Source: Gemmatimonadota bacterium (lineage in GTDB: Bacteria; Latescibacterota; UBA2968; UBA8231). From it: a stretch of 13,858 nt of DNA. The stretch is from NCBI GenBank assembly GCA_009845645.1, contig VXZF01000687.1, positions 1 through 13,858 on the forward strand, in the 5' to 3' direction. This document shows positions 13,354-13,858 of the stretch, one piece after another (position 1 is the stretch's first letter; every line of letters starts with the position of its first letter). The notes beneath the pieces were generated by a model. That model saw only the letters and a program-made list of their open reading frames with translations. It was not told the DNA's origin and ran no database searches. The translations under genes were made by a program, and so were the position numbers.

Positions 13354-13858
13354 ATGCCCCGCAAGCTCGAAATAGTGCTCAAAGGCGGTCACGTAATCGA
13401 CCCTGTCAACGACATCAACGGCGTCGCCGATGTCGGCGTACTCGACGGCCGCATCGCCCGTGTTGAAGAAGACATTCCCCCGGCGGACGCCCACCGCGTC
13501 ATCGACGTGGGCAACCTCGTCGTCGTGCCGGGCCTGCTCGATATTCACGTCCATACGTACCATACCCGCGCTCGCCAATCGGGCGGGTTGGTGGGCAGTC
13601 TCAACGCCGATGCCCACTTCCTCAAAGAGGGTGTAACCACCTGCGTCGATACAGGCACGGCCGGGGCCGAGGAGTTTGAGCACTTCCGCACAACGGTGAT
13701 CGATCACGCCAAGATCCGCATGTTCGCCTACGTCAACATCGCTGCCCCAGGCATGGGCCCTCCCGAACAGGTCGTCGCCAACCTCGATCCTCAGCGGGCG
13801 GCTGAGATGGCCGCGGCCCACGACGAGGTGTGCGTCGGCATCAAGACCGCCCACTATT
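13354..13858 (+). CDS. Amidohydrolase/deacetylase-family metallohydrolase, N-terminal part
   Basis: The first 168 codons of a gene cut by the right edge, and the only plus-strand gene here. The N-terminus LKGGHVIDPVNDINGVADVG, then VLDGRIARVEEDIP, is the beta-domain of amidohydrolases. VVPGLLDIHVHTYH (57-70) carries the HxH metal motif (H65, H67). GVTTCVDTGTAGA (93-105) and VGIK (161-164, K164 the candidate carboxylated lysine) match the amidohydrolase/deacetylase group related to Atu3266 and EF0837, which cleave acyl esters or amides, rather than dihydroorotase. The remaining metal ligands lie outside the window. The ATG has a weak ribosome site (purine-rich GAAACGAAAAACC). The gene diverges from the nfeD-floA operon. 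Confidence 0.88.
   Translation, partial: MPRKLEIVLKGGHVIDPVNDINGVADVGVLDGRIARVEEDIPPADAHRVIDVGNLVVVPGLLDIHVHTYHTRARQSGGLVGSLNADAHFLKEGVTTCVDTGTAGAEEFEHFRTTVIDHAKIRMFAYVNIAAPGMGPPEQVVANLDPQRAAEMAAAHDEVCVGIKTAHY

Noticed and set aside
1..13858. CRISPR arrays, insertion sequences, rRNA, prophage genes
   Set aside because: No regularly spaced repeats, transposase-like proteins, rRNA segments or phage structural genes were seen on either strand.

Overview
The window is a compact, GC-rich stretch of bacterial chromosome (about 60% or more G+C by hand count of sample lines). Almost everything is read from the minus strand; the one exception is a truncated amidohydrolase gene at the right edge. The gene mix is FloA/NfeD membrane proteins, a c-di-AMP synthase, two phytanoyl-CoA-dioxygenase-type oxygenases, a ROK/SIS/SDR/aldo-keto set and a possible RNA polymerase omega subunit. 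This suits an environmental bacterium from a little-cultured lineage; sponge- or sediment-associated phyla such as Latescibacterota, Poribacteria or Entotheonella are possible. That placement is a guess from gene content, with no marker-gene proof.

In order of minus-strand transcription (right to left), a good sigma70-like promoter at 13252-13281 drives a membrane operon: full-length NfeD protease, a short NfeD overlapping it by ATGA, FloA (flotillin-like), a short membrane/coiled-coil protein and, 7 nt later, a tRNA-Leu(CAA). This resembles the yqeZ-yqfA-yqfB locus of Bacillus. A back-to-back promoter at 13291-13319 serves the amidohydrolase on the plus strand.

A 183-nt spacer (9580-9762) holds an 11-bp inverted repeat and a pair of purine-rich direct repeats. 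It precedes a second minus-strand run: a 52-residue double-hydrophobic protein with an internal duplication (too short for most gene finders), an uncharacterised 596-residue protein, a PhyH-type dioxygenase, a diadenylate cyclase fused to a YbbR domain, and a second PhyH-type dioxygenase.

A third run starts near 4850: a small omega-like protein, an aldo/keto reductase, a SIS-domain protein of the UPF0309 type, an SDR oxidoreductase and a ROK-family kinase. Together the last four look like a sugar or amino-sugar conversion set. Several carry changes at positions that are normally conserved: arginine at the aldo/keto reductase lysine position, and loss of most of the ROK zinc motif.

The left edge (1-795) is clearly AT-richer (about 46% G+C in bases 1-240) and holds two overlapping genes of a DNA modification system: a SAM-binding methyltransferase-like subunit without a visible NPPY motif, and the start of a second methylase/restriction-type gene. 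Composition and function suggest an acquired restriction-modification island. No CRISPR array, rRNA or intact insertion sequence was seen. No stretch longer than 300 bases is without a gene.
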